From assembly GCA_029262875.1 (NCBI GenBank), contig JAJCYO010000115.1, positions 1 to 64,000 of the forward strand: a stretch of DNA of 64,000 nt, written 5' to 3'. The notes below the pieces were generated by a model that searched no databases, was not told the DNA's origin, and saw nothing but the letters and a program-made list of their open reading frames with translations. Positions 53,286-61,661 of the stretch are shown in pieces; positions within the stretch are counted from its first letter, which is position 1, and the number at the start of each line of letters is the position of its first letter. A program made the position numbers and the translations under genes. This stretch comes from Flavobacteriales bacterium (GTDB lineage: Bacteria; Bacteroidota; Bacteroidia; Flavobacteriales_E; Vicingaceae).

Positions 53286-54605
53286 TTAGTATTTCACTAC
53301 TTTTTCTTTCTTTATCAAATTACCACTCTCATCTCGTAATTCAATAAAATAGATTCCACTTTGATAAATGGAAAGATCTATTTTAGGATTTGAGGTAGTC
53401 ATTATTTTTTCACCAATTACATTGTAGATGTGCGCTATAAAGTTTTTATCTAACGCTATATTTATAAATCCATTCGTTGGATTAGGATAAATACTGGTTT
53501 TATTTGTTATTTCATTGGTTGTAATTCCAACACCTAAACAAAAAGTAATTGTTGGAGCAACAGTTCCTAAATTAAAATCGACTTTAATTGGAGTAACAGG
53601 GGGCGTTAAGTCACAAAAATCAAAAGAACCAGTCATTGTACCAGTTGTATGATTATAAGAAGTATCTTGCACGGTAACACTTCCTGTAGCTCCGCCAGTA
53701 ACAGCATCATAATTATAGTAACTATCCGCTATGTTAAAATCTCCATCATTGTTGAATACGGCATTCGTATTAATAAAATCTGCATTCAATAAACTTTCCC
53801 CTAAATTTAATACTGCTCCTACTTGGTTATCAAAGTTCCCAGTATTCCACATACTCTCAGTACCGATTAAAGAATCCTGATTTGTAAATGTACCTGTATT
53901 CGTAATGTCTACAAAACTTAAATAATTTGTATTGGTAAAGGTTCCTGTATTGGTATATTGATCAAAATTAATGATACCATTATTTGTAAAGGTTCCTGTA
54001 TTTGTACAGCTATCTGCCCTTAATATTGAATTTACATCATTGAGCATCGTTCCTGCATTAACCATACTATCTACAACAGTTACTAAACCAAATACATTAC
54101 CATAATTATTCCAAATGTTATCGTTAAAAAAAGCCATCACATTAATTTGTCCATTATTATTAATGGTTCCATTGTTATATAAACTATCCACTCCTTGAAT
54201 AGTTCCTGTGCCTGAATTATTGGCAGTAATAAAATTGGCAAATACTTTAACAGTAAATGTACCTGTATTAGCATAAGAACCATCACTCAACAACAGTGTA
54301 TTGATTGTTGTTGTACCATTATTTGTTAATGAGGCATTTATTCCATTCACCCAAACACTTCTATTGGTTGCATCCTGAATTAAACTACCAGAGGCATTCA
54401 CCGTTATTGAGCCAACTGTATATGCAAAATCAGTATTTAAAATAACATCATTATTAATAATTACAATATCTCCAGGAATAGGTACTCCCATTGGCGACCA
54501 TGTTGTTGGTGTTGTCCAATTGCCATTTTGAGTAGAGGTATAAGTGATGGCCTGCATACTAAATGATACAAAAACAAGTAAAGACAAAATGTAAAGTTTT
54601 TTCAT
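53286..54605 (-). CDS. Type IX-secreted repeat protein with type A sorting domain
   Basis: A 439-residue secreted protein: signal peptide MKKLYILSLLVFVSFSMQA, a beta-helix-like body with an opening NGNWTTPTTWSPMGVPIPGD (common in surface proteins of the phylum), then tandem repeats built on (T)NTGTFTN (about 110-290). The last 70 residues form the type A sorting signal (SIYPNPTNGFINI, IYNVIGEKI, YQSGIYFIEL, KEKVVKY). It is exported through the outer membrane by type IX secretion and attached or released. Function is unknown; the repeat suggests adhesion or matrix. Confidence 0.85.
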   Translation of the reverse strand: MKKLYILSLLVFVSFSMQAITYTSTQNGNWTTPTTWSPMGVPIPGDIVIINNDVILNTDFAYTVGSITVNASGSLIQDATNRSVWVNGINASLTNNGTTTINTLLLSDGSYANTGTFTVKVFANFITANNSGTGTIQGVDSLYNNGTINNNGQINVMAFFNDNIWNNYGNVFGLVTVVDSMVNAGTMLNDVNSILRADSCTNTGTFTNNGIINFDQYTNTGTFTNTNYLSFVDITNTGTFTNQDSLIGTESMWNTGNFDNQVGAVLNLGESLLNADFINTNAVFNNDGDFNIADSYYNYDAVTGGATGSVTVQDTSYNHTTGTMTGSFDFCDLTPPVTPIKVDFNLGTVAPTITFCLGVGITTNEITNKTSIYPNPTNGFINIALDKNFIAHIYNVIGEKIMTTSNPKIDLSIYQSGIYFIELRDESGNLIKKEKVVKY

Positions 54606-54743
54606 AATTTTTAAATTTTTGTGATAAAATGATTAGCGAAAATACAAAATACTGGTAGTCAGCAGTTATGATTTAACTCATAAGTTTTCTAAAGATTTAG
54701 CTTCCTAAAATCCACAACGGCTCTTTTTAAGGTAAAAATCTAG

Positions 54744-54751
54744 TAGTTTTG
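54744..54751 (+). promoter_or_regulatory. Probable -7 box for the U32/ferredoxin pair
   Basis: TAGTTTTG matches TAnnTTTG; predicted transcript start is near 54758, just ahead of the two possible ATG starts at 54765 and 54771. Confidence 0.45.
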
Positions 54752-54764
54752 CGGCTTATCAAGA

Positions 54765-56030
54765 ATGATTATGAATAAAGATATTGAAATAATGGCTCCT
54801 GCAGGATCTTTTGATTCGTTAATGGCAGCAATTCAGGGAGGAGCAGATTCCATTTATTTTGGAATTGAGCAGTTAAACATGAGAGCTAGAGCTGCTAATA
54901 ACTTTGTTTTTGATGACTTAGAAAAAATTGCATCAACTTGCAATAAGGACAACGTTAGAAGTTACTTGACTTTAAATACCATTATTTACGATCATGATTT
55001 GTCTTTGATGAAACGGATTGTAGATAAGGCAAAAGAAGCTGGGATTACAGCTGTAATAGCATCTGACCAAGCAGTCATCAATTATGCTAACTCCATAGGT
55101 CTTGAAGTGCACATTTCAACACAGACGAATGTTACCAATTTAGAGACCATTAAATTTTTCTCTCATTTTGCTGATGTTATGGTATTAGCAAGAGAATTGA
55201 GTTTAAAACAAGTAAAAGACATTACTGATGGAATCATTAAAGACGATGTAAGAGGTCCTTCTGGAGAATTAGTTGAAATAGAAATTTTTGCTCATGGAGC
55301 ACTTTGTATGGCTGTTTCAGGGAAATGTTACCTCAGTCTTCATACTAATAACTCATCAGCAAATAGAGGGGCTTGCGTTCAAAATTGCAGAAGAACATAT
55401 GAAGTAAAAGATGAAGATGGCAATGAACTAAAGATTGATAACGAGTACATCATGTCACCAAAAGATTTATGCACAATAGGGTTTATTGATGACATTATAA
55501 GCTCCGGTGTAAAAGTTTTAAAAATAGAAGGAAGAGGAAGGGCTCCTGAATATGTTAAAACTGTTACTCAATGTTACAGAGAAGCGGCCAATGCTTACAT
55601 AGAAGGCACCTATACTAAAGAAAAAATTGCAGAATGGGACAAACAATTGGCTACCGTTTATAATAGAGGTTTTTGGGATGGTTATTACTTAGGTCAAGAG
55701 TTGGGCGAATGGTCTGATGTTCATGGTTCAAAAGCAACTACTCGAAAAAAATACATTGGTAAAGGAGTGCACTATTATCCTAAAGCCGGAATTGCTGAAT
55801 TCAAATTAGAGACACATTCATTAAAAATTGGAGATAAGATATTGGTTACTGGTCCTACCACAGGGGTTGTAGAAGCTGAAATTAAAGAATTGATGGTAGA
55901 AGAAGTAATGTACGATGAAATCAAAAAAGGGGTGAATTTTACAACTCCATTAAATACCGTTATCAGAAATTCTGACAAATTATACGTTGTTGAAGAGTTA
56001 GCCGCATCTCAAATTGGTGTCCAACGATAA
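54765..56030 (+). CDS. U32 family protein, probable tRNA hydroxylation protein TrhP
   Basis: A 421-residue U32 'peptidase' family member. These proteins (TrhP/YegQ) are now known to act in 5-hydroxyuridine formation at position 34 of tRNA, not as peptidases. Family marks: IMAPAGSFDSLMAAIQGGADSIYFG (APAGSF...GADSIYFG), EVHISTQTN, and the cysteine set ALCMAVSGKCYLS, NRGACVQNCRR. ATG 54771 is an equally possible start. A small ferredoxin gene follows after 13 bases and may deliver electrons or share its iron-sulfur chemistry. Confidence 0.85.
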   Translation: MIMNKDIEIMAPAGSFDSLMAAIQGGADSIYFGIEQLNMRARAANNFVFDDLEKIASTCNKDNVRSYLTLNTIIYDHDLSLMKRIVDKAKEAGITAVIASDQAVINYANSIGLEVHISTQTNVTNLETIKFFSHFADVMVLARELSLKQVKDITDGIIKDDVRGPSGELVEIEIFAHGALCMAVSGKCYLSLHTNNSSANRGACVQNCRRTYEVKDEDGNELKIDNEYIMSPKDLCTIGFIDDIISSGVKVLKIEGRGRAPEYVKTVTQCYREAANAYIEGTYTKEKIAEWDKQLATVYNRGFWDGYYLGQELGEWSDVHGSKATTRKKYIGKGVHYYPKAGIAEFKLETHSLKIGDKILVTGPTTGVVEAEIKELMVEEVMYDEIKKGVNFTTPLNTVIRNSDKLYVVEELAASQIGVQR

Positions 56031-56043
56031 AACACAGCATTAG

Positions 56044-56274
56044 ATGATTCGTATATCCCATCAACGAGAGAAATGTATTGGCTGTAACTATTGTGTAGAA
56101 TTGGCCTATGAAAGATGGCGAATGTCTAAAAAAGATGGAAAGGTTACTCTGATTGATGGTAAGAATAAAAAAGGGTTTTATACAGCATTAGCGGGAGATG
56201 ATGAATACGAAGCAAATGTAAGTGCTGCCAAAGTATGTCCTGTTAAAATAATTCGCGTAGAAAAAGTAAAATAG
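56044..56274 (+). CDS. Small 4Fe-4S ferredoxin
   Basis: A 76-residue ferredoxin with one cluster: CIGCNYC (Cys11, 14, 17) and Cys65 in VCPVKII. A 47-residue loop separates the two parts, with basic residues (KKDGK, KNKKGF). It is 13 bases after the U32 gene and before a gap, so the two probably form an operon. It may supply electrons to the U32 reaction or to another enzyme. Confidence 0.85.
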   Translation: MIRISHQREKCIGCNYCVELAYERWRMSKKDGKVTLIDGKNKKGFYTALAGDDEYEANVSAAKVCPVKIIRVEKVK

Positions 56275-56417
56275 AACTGCATTTTTAACTTTCTTTAAAA
56301 TTTAATATTGCTTCTAAAGCAGGTTTTAATCTATTATTCCATAATTCTTGAAATACCCTTTTTTAAAAGGAAAATTCTAAGCAAATACTTACCTTTACGA
56401 CAATCAAAGGCAAAAAA

Positions 56418-57377
56418 ATGACGGATAGGGTATTGGTAATTGGATCTTCAGGTCAAATTGGGACTGAATTAGTTGAAGAGTTAAGGAACTTATATGGTGA
56501 TGATAATGTGGTAGCCTCAGATATAAGAGAGCCGCAAATTGAACAAACAGGTCCTTTTGAAATACTTGATATTTTAAACAAGGTTCAACTCCTCGAAATA
56601 GTCGAAAAATATAACATCAAAGAAGTGTATTTATTGGCCGCATTGTTATCTGCTACGGCTGAAAAAAATCCTGCTTTTGGCTGGGATCTGAATATGAATA
56701 GCTTGTTTAATGTTCTCGAATTAGCCAAAGATGGAATTATCAATAAAATATTTTGGCCCAGTTCCATTGCTGTATTCGGAACAACAACTCCAAAAGAAAA
56801 TACACCACAATATACGGTTATGGAACCAAGCACCGTTTACGGAATTAGTAAGCAAGCTGGGGAAAGGTGGTGTGAGTATTACCATAAGCAGTATGGTGTA
56901 GATGTTAGAAGTATTCGTTACCCTGGATTAATTGGTTATAAATCCAAACCTGGAGGAGGAACTACTGATTATGCTGTAGATATTTTTCATCAAGCAATTC
57001 TATCTAAAAGATATGACTGTTTTCTATCCGAAGAAACTACTTTACCTATGATGTATATGTCCGATGCCATAAAAGCGACATTAAATATTATGAGAGCAGA
57101 CAGTTCGGCTATTAAAATAAGATCAAGCTATAATATAGCTGGGATGAGTTTTTCTCCAAAAGAAATGGCAGAAGAGCTGAAAAATTCCATTCCTGAATTT
57201 GAAATATCATATTCTCCCGATTACAGGCAAAAAATTGCAGATTCTTGGCCTCAATCTATAGATGACACTCACGCCAGAAAAGACTGGGGCTGGTCTCCAG
57301 ATTTCAACTTACCTAAATTAACCACAACCATGCTGGAAAATTTGGAACAATTATTATCAGAGAAAAATAATGTATAA
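56418..57377 (+). CDS. NAD-dependent epimerase/dehydratase, probable L-threonine 3-dehydrogenase
   Basis: A 319-residue short-chain dehydrogenase of the extended (epimerase) class. The NAD-binding motif GSSGQIG is at 9-15, and the catalytic Tyr141/Lys145 are in YGISK, preceded by SSIAVFG. Length and the motif set fit the Bacteroidota L-threonine dehydrogenase group (LLAALLSATAEKNPAFGW, with AALLSATAE typical). That oxidises threonine to 2-amino-3-ketobutyrate; other UDP-sugar epimerases are less likely. No 2-amino-3-ketobutyrate ligase is adjacent. Confidence 0.82.
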   Translation: MTDRVLVIGSSGQIGTELVEELRNLYGDDNVVASDIREPQIEQTGPFEILDILNKVQLLEIVEKYNIKEVYLLAALLSATAEKNPAFGWDLNMNSLFNVLELAKDGIINKIFWPSSIAVFGTTTPKENTPQYTVMEPSTVYGISKQAGERWCEYYHKQYGVDVRSIRYPGLIGYKSKPGGGTTDYAVDIFHQAILSKRYDCFLSEETTLPMMYMSDAIKATLNIMRADSSAIKIRSSYNIAGMSFSPKEMAEELKNSIPEFEISYSPDYRQKIADSWPQSIDDTHARKDWGWSPDFNLPKLTTTMLENLEQLLSEKNNV

Positions 57378-57487
57378 AAGCTGTAACTTTTTTATACTTG
57401 ACACCGTAATAAAGAAGAAATGCGTCTGTTAATCGTGAAAAAAGCAGATTTAATCTAAAAATTAAAAAAGAAATACCAATATTTACA

Positions 57488-57495
57488 TATATTTG
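57488..57495 (+). promoter_or_regulatory. Probable -7 box for the MORN gene
   Basis: TATATTTG; its last three bases coincide with an in-frame TTG at 57493, so the real start must be downstream (ATG 57505 or 57514). Confidence 0.5.
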
Positions 57496-57513
57496 AAAAA
57501 AGGCATGAGCAGA

Positions 57514-58309
57514 ATGAAAAAAATATTATACATATTTATTCCGATTTTTATTTGCAGCATAAGTGTTGCCCAAAGTGTCCCTACTTTCTTAGTTATTGAA
57601 GGAGATACCATCAATGTTGTAGATGAGAATAATCTAAAGCAAGGGTTTTGGAAAATTTTTGGTAGAATGAGAAAAGTACCAGGATATCAACCGGATCAGG
57701 TCATTGAACAAGGAAAATACGCTAACAGTAGAAAACAAGGTTTATGGACAAAGTTTTTTGCTAACGGTAAAACCAAGAGTGAGATAGAGTACAAGAACAG
57801 TAGACCTAATGGTGCATATAGAACTTATTACGAAAATGGAGAATTAGAGGAGGAGGGAAACTGGAAAAAGAGATGGAAAGCAAATTTATCGTAATGAAGA
57901 CGGTGTGATTATTATTGATGCGGACATAAAGAATGGTAAAGAGGAGAAGGTAACCGAATATTATGATGACGGATCTTTAAAAGCTGAAAAAAGCTATATT
58001 GATGGTAAATTAGATGTTGCCAATACTAAAGTTTATGCTTCTAAGACTCCTATTAAAGACAAAGGTCCTGAAGGTGTTGTTGAAATTGTAAAGGTTGATA
58101 AAACAGAAAAATCCAATAGTGGTAACTTCAATGGTGATGGACAACACAAAATGTATAATGCTAACAAGCAAATATCTAAAGATGGATTTTTTAAGAAATA
58201 TCGATTAATAGATGGTTTACTGTACCAATACAACGGAAATGGTATACTAACCAGAATAAAGAAATATAAAGAAGGAAGATACATAGGTGATGCACCTCTT
58301 CCTAAATAA
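57514..58309 (+). pseudogene. Frameshifted secreted MORN/YwqK-like protein
   Basis: Two frames that together make one MORN-repeat protein. The first (signal peptide MKKILYIFIPIFICSISVAQ, then GKYANSRKQGLWTKFF, SRPNGAYRTYYENGELEEEGNW) stops at 57894. Translating the next frame from about 57866 gives KRDGKQIYRNEDGV... and continues to 58309 with further repeats (YYDDGSLKAEKSYIDGKLD, GILTRIKKYKEGRYIGD). Removing one A from the A5 run at 57865-57869 joins them as NWKRDGKQIY. This is either a real one-base insertion, slippage in the A-run, or a sequencing error. Start could also be ATG 57505. Full product would be about 265 residues. Confidence 0.8.
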
Positions 58310-58326
58310 CAAAAAGTATAAAACAT

Positions 58327-58363
58327 AAAAAAACCCAGCAAGAATTCTTGCTGGGTTTTTTAT
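58327..58363. terminator. Strong terminator before cysS
   Basis: A perfect 24-base palindrome, ACCCAGCAAGAA with its inverse (58333-58356), flanked by A7 and T6. It ends the MORN transcript; its symmetric flanks would also stop antisense reads. Confidence 0.9.
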
Positions 58364-58413
58364 TTCTTTTTAATTAATAAAGTATTTTTACATGAATATA
58401 AATACAACATTTA

Positions 58414-59895
58414 ATGCCTGAAGCAAATTCATTACACATCTACAATAGCCTAACAAGAAAGAAAGAGCTTTTTACACCTCTTAACCCTCCGTTTGTTGGT
58501 TTGTATGTGTGTGGCCCTACCGTATACAGTGATGTCCACTTAGGCAATGTAAGGTCATTTTTAACTTTTGATGTTGTTTACCGATACCTGACCTTTTTAG
58601 GTTATAATGTAAGGTATGTAAGAAATATAACTGATGTTGGACATCTGTTGGATGACAATGACGAAGGGGAGGATAAGATAGAAAAACGTGCTCGATTGGA
58701 AAAAATTGAGCCAATGGAAATTGTTCAAAAATATACCAATGGATTTCATTCAACTGTTAATCAGTTTAACTTAATCCCTCCAAGTATTGAGCCTACAGCA
58801 ACGGGGCACATCGTTGAACAAATTGAAATGGTTCAACGAATTCTGAAAAATGGACTTGCCTACGAAATAAATGGATCGGTTTACTTTGATGTGAAAAAAT
58901 ATGCAGAGGAACACAATTATGGAGAATTATCGGGAAGAAAACTTGATGAGCTTTTAGAACAAACCAGAGAAGAGCTAGAGGGAGGAGATGAAAAAAGATT
59001 TTTTGCAGATTTCGCCATATGGAAAAAAGCCTCTGACGATACCATTATGAAATGGGATTCTCCATGGGGAACTGGTGTTCCAGGTTGGCATTTAGAATGT
59101 TCTGTTATGAGCACAAAATATTTGGGTCAAGAATTTGACATCCATGGTGGTGGGATGGATTTAAAATTCCCTCATCATGAATGTGAAATAGCTCAATCTG
59201 TTGGTGCGGATGGAATAACTCCTGTAAAGTATTGGATGCATGGAAATATGCTAACGGTGAATGGAACCAAGATGAGTAAATCATTAGGCAACTCTTTTTT
59301 ACCTGAAGAACTAATTGCTGGAGACCACCCCCTATTAGAGAAAGGTTATTCTCCAATGGTCGTAAGATTTTTCTTTTTACAAGCCAATTATAAAAGTACA
59401 GTGGATTTTTCCAATGAAGCACTTCAAGCAGCCGAAAAAGGATTAAAACGATTAATGGAAGCAATTGACACCTTAAAAAAGTTGGCACCCACTGATAAAT
59501 CAAGTATCCAAATAGATGCTTTAATAGAAAAGTCTAATGACAGTATGAATGATGATTTCAATACGCCCATGACCATTGCTCATTTATTTGATGGTGTTAA
59601 AATGATCAATTCAGTAAATGATGGTAATGATTCTATAAACACATCAGACTTAGAAAGGCTTCAAAACCATTACAATACATTTGTTTTCGATATTTTAGGC
59701 TTGCAGTCTGAAAATTCTGAATCTTCTAACGATGACCTTTCTGGCGAATTAATGGAACTTATTATCAACCTTAGAAATCAATCAAAAGAAAATAAAGATT
59801 GGGGAACTGCTGATTTAATTCGAGATGAATTAAAGAAATTAAAAATTTCAATTAAAGATAGTAAAGATACATCAACGTGGAATTATGAAGAATAA
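58414..59895 (+). CDS. cysS: Cysteine--tRNA ligase
   Basis: Class I synthetase, 493 residues. The HIGH-equivalent HLGN is in PTVYSDVHLGNVRSF (residues 31-45), zinc ligands include Cys29 (YVCGPTVY), Cys in HLECSVMS and the HHE motif (FPHHECEIAQS), and KMSKS lies in GTKMSKSLGN near 290. The C-terminal anticodon-binding domain is complete. It overlaps the start of the M28 peptidase gene by 11 bases, so the two are cotranslated. Confidence 0.97.
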   Translation: MPEANSLHIYNSLTRKKELFTPLNPPFVGLYVCGPTVYSDVHLGNVRSFLTFDVVYRYLTFLGYNVRYVRNITDVGHLLDDNDEGEDKIEKRARLEKIEPMEIVQKYTNGFHSTVNQFNLIPPSIEPTATGHIVEQIEMVQRILKNGLAYEINGSVYFDVKKYAEEHNYGELSGRKLDELLEQTREELEGGDEKRFFADFAIWKKASDDTIMKWDSPWGTGVPGWHLECSVMSTKYLGQEFDIHGGGMDLKFPHHECEIAQSVGADGITPVKYWMHGNMLTVNGTKMSKSLGNSFLPEELIAGDHPLLEKGYSPMVVRFFFLQANYKSTVDFSNEALQAAEKGLKRLMEAIDTLKKLAPTDKSSIQIDALIEKSNDSMNDDFNTPMTIAHLFDGVKMINSVNDGNDSINTSDLERLQNHYNTFVFDILGLQSENSESSNDDLSGELMELIINLRNQSKENKDWGTADLIRDELKKLKISIKDSKDTSTWNYEE

Positions 59896-60877
59896 ACTAC
59901 TCTATCTTTTTATCTTGTTTCTAATTATTGGGTGCGGCAATGATACCGTGAAAGAAGTTATACCTGTTGTAGAAAAAGAGCCTACCCCACCAATTAAAAT
60001 TGAAAGGCCTGAATTTAATGCAGATTCTGCTTATTTATATGTAAAAGAGCAAGTGGATTTTGGCCCTAGATTCCCTAATAATAAAGCACACGGAAAATGT
60101 GCCATCTATTTAGAGAATAAACTTAAGTCGTTTGGTTTAACTACAATGACACAAATAGGTTCTGCTACTACTTTTAACAATCAAAAAATTACGATCAAGA
60201 ACATTATTGGAGAATATAACCCTGATGCGAAAAAAAGAATATTGCTCTTTGCTCATTGGGATACTCGTCCTTTTGCAGACCAAGACACCAAAGACATGAC
60301 TAAACCGATATTAGGAGCAAATGATGGTGCAAGTGGTGTTGGAATATTAATGGAGGTTGCTAGGCAGTTAAGTATTAATCAACCGGCAATAGGTGTAGAC
60401 ATCATCTTCTTTGATGCTGAAGATTATGGTGAGCCAGCTGGCATGAACAATACTTTATCTGAAACTTATTGTCTTGGATCTCAATATTGGGCAAAAAACA
60501 TGCATAAAAAGGATTATTCTGCTGATTTTGGAATCTTATTAGATATGGCAGGTAATGCCAATGCATATTTTACTCAAGAAGCTATTTCTATGCGCTACGC
60601 TCCACATATTGTCCAAAAAGTATGGCATTATGGTAAATTACTGGGTTATGGCAATCATTTTGTAAATAAATCTACCAATTTTGTTGGTACCGATGACCAT
60701 CAATACGTCAATGAAATTGCGGGTATTCCTAGTATTGACATTATACATTATGAAAGAGCCTCTGGAAATTTTCATTCAACCTGGCATACACATAACGATA
60801 ATATGGATGTAATTGACAAATCAACGCTTTCTGCTGTTGGAGAAGTTCTATTATATACAATTTATCAAGAAAAGTGA
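59885..60877 (+). CDS. M28 family peptidase / glutaminyl cyclase-like lipoprotein
   Basis: A 330-residue lipoprotein (signal ends LIIGCGN, lipobox IIGC). The catalytic domain is M28 (aminopeptidase/glutaminyl-peptide cyclotransferase fold): zinc ligands in AHWDTRPFAD, GANDGASGVG and DAEDYGEP, and the later GTDDHQYVNEIAG with its His. The YCLGSQYWA loop resembles bacterial glutaminyl cyclases that make N-terminal pyroglutamate, relevant because many exported proteins in this phylum start with Gln after cleavage. An aminopeptidase role is the alternative. Confidence 0.85.
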   Translation: MKNKLLYLFILFLIIGCGNDTVKEVIPVVEKEPTPPIKIERPEFNADSAYLYVKEQVDFGPRFPNNKAHGKCAIYLENKLKSFGLTTMTQIGSATTFNNQKITIKNIIGEYNPDAKKRILLFAHWDTRPFADQDTKDMTKPILGANDGASGVGILMEVARQLSINQPAIGVDIIFFDAEDYGEPAGMNNTLSETYCLGSQYWAKNMHKKDYSADFGILLDMAGNANAYFTQEAISMRYAPHIVQKVWHYGKLLGYGNHFVNKSTNFVGTDDHQYVNEIAGIPSIDIIHYERASGNFHSTWHTHNDNMDVIDKSTLSAVGEVLLYTIYQEK

Positions 60878-60906
60878 TTATTTTTTAACATGTTAGCCCT
60901 TCAATA

Positions 60907-60937
60907 TTGTGATATTTAATATATTATAATATATTTG
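60907..60937 (+). promoter_or_regulatory. Promoter of the tandem lipoprotein genes
   Basis: TTG (60907-60909), a 20-base spacer and TATATTTG (60930-60937). Predicted start is near 60944, about 22 bases before the first ATG. Confidence 0.65.
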
Positions 60938-60965
60938 TAACCTTACTAACTTAAATTTAAGAAAG

Positions 60966-61298
60966 ATGAAAAAAATATTTACACTATTAATGGTAGCAAG
61001 TATGTTTAGTTTAGTTGCTTGTGGACCATCAGAAGAAGAACAAGCTGCTGCAGAAGCTGAAGCTGAAGCAATGGTAAATGAAATGTTTGAAGGTTTAGAA
61101 GAAGAAATTGATGCTGCTGCTGAAGAAGTTGCTGAAGTTGAATTAGCTGAACACGTTTGTAATGATAACTGTACTGAAGAAGCATGTAGCTTTGCATGTG
61201 GCGAAAAAGGTCACGAATGTACTGATGCTTGTCACGCAGAAGAAGAAGGTGAGCATGAGCATGCAGAAGGTGAAGAGCATGATCACGATCATTCTTAA
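60966..61298 (+). CDS. Small lipoprotein with Cys/His-rich acidic tail
   Basis: A 110-residue lipoprotein: MKKIFTLLMVASMFSLVACGPS, lipobox LVAC. The N-terminal half is Glu/Ala-rich and helical. The C-terminal half has six cysteines in short-spaced sets (CNDNC, CSFACG, CTDAC) and a terminal HEHAEGEEHDHDHS, a likely metal-binding tail (zinc, copper or nickel). It is the first of two tandem paralogs with nearly identical first halves; only this one has the Cys/His tail. Confidence 0.8.
   Translation: MKKIFTLLMVASMFSLVACGPSEEEQAAAEAEAEAMVNEMFEGLEEEIDAAAEEVAEVELAEHVCNDNCTEEACSFACGEKGHECTDACHAEEEGEHEHAEGEEHDHDHS
61005..61105 (+). repeat. Duplicated block, copy 1 (tandem lipoprotein genes)
   Basis: About 100 bases from TTTAGTTTAGTTGCTTGTGG onward are nearly identical to 61389-61489, 384 bases downstream, with only a few differences, mostly synonymous (AAT/AAC, GGT/GGA). 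Confidence 0.9.
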
Positions 61299-61349
61299 GA
61301 AGAATAATAAATACGTAATATAATCAATAACCTATAACACTTAATTAAA

Positions 61350-61598
61350 ATGAAAAAATTATTAGCAATGTTTATGGTAGCAGGTATCTTTAGTTTAGTT
61401 GCTTGTGGACCATCAGAAGAAGAACAAGCTGCTGCAGAAGCTGAAGCTGAAGCAATGGTAAACGAAATGTTTGAAGGATTAGAAGAGGAAATGGAAGAAG
61501 CAACTGAAGAAGTAGCTGAAGAAGCTGAGGCTGAAGAAGTTACTGAAGAAGAAGTTGAAGGTGAAGAAGAAGCTGAAGAAGAAGAAGCTGCTGAGTAA
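61350..61598 (+). CDS. Small acidic lipoprotein, paralog of the preceding gene
   Basis: An 82-residue lipoprotein (MKKLLAMFMVAGIFSLVACGPS). Its first half matches the upstream gene almost base for base (see repeat entries), but the C-terminal half is only Glu/Ala (EEEVEGEEEAEEEEAAE), without Cys or His. Likely a recent tandem duplication with later divergence of the tail. Function is unknown. A terminator follows. Confidence 0.78.
   Translation: MKKLLAMFMVAGIFSLVACGPSEEEQAAAEAEAEAMVNEMFEGLEEEMEEATEEVAEEAEAEEVTEEEVEGEEEAEEEEAAE
61389..61489 (+). repeat. Duplicated block, copy 2 (tandem lipoprotein genes)
   Basis: Second copy of the block at 61005-61105; it spans the lipobox and the acidic helix of the downstream paralog. 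Confidence 0.9.
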
Positions 61599-61609
61599 GA
61601 CATTTACTT

Positions 61610-61651
61610 TAAAAAACAAAAAAGGTTCAACTAAGTTGAACCTTTTTTTTA
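61610..61651. terminator. Terminator between tandem lipoproteins and folC
   Basis: AGGTTCAACT-A-AGTTGAACCT (61623-61643), a 10 bp stem, with A-rich left and T8 right flanks. Works for both converging transcripts. Confidence 0.9.
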
Positions 61652-61661
61652 TGGGCTATTT

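Noticed and set aside
58517-59503. Antisense ORFs within cysS (78, 65 and 132 residues)
   Set aside because: Lie opposite a strongly conserved synthetase; composition is that of a shadow frame.
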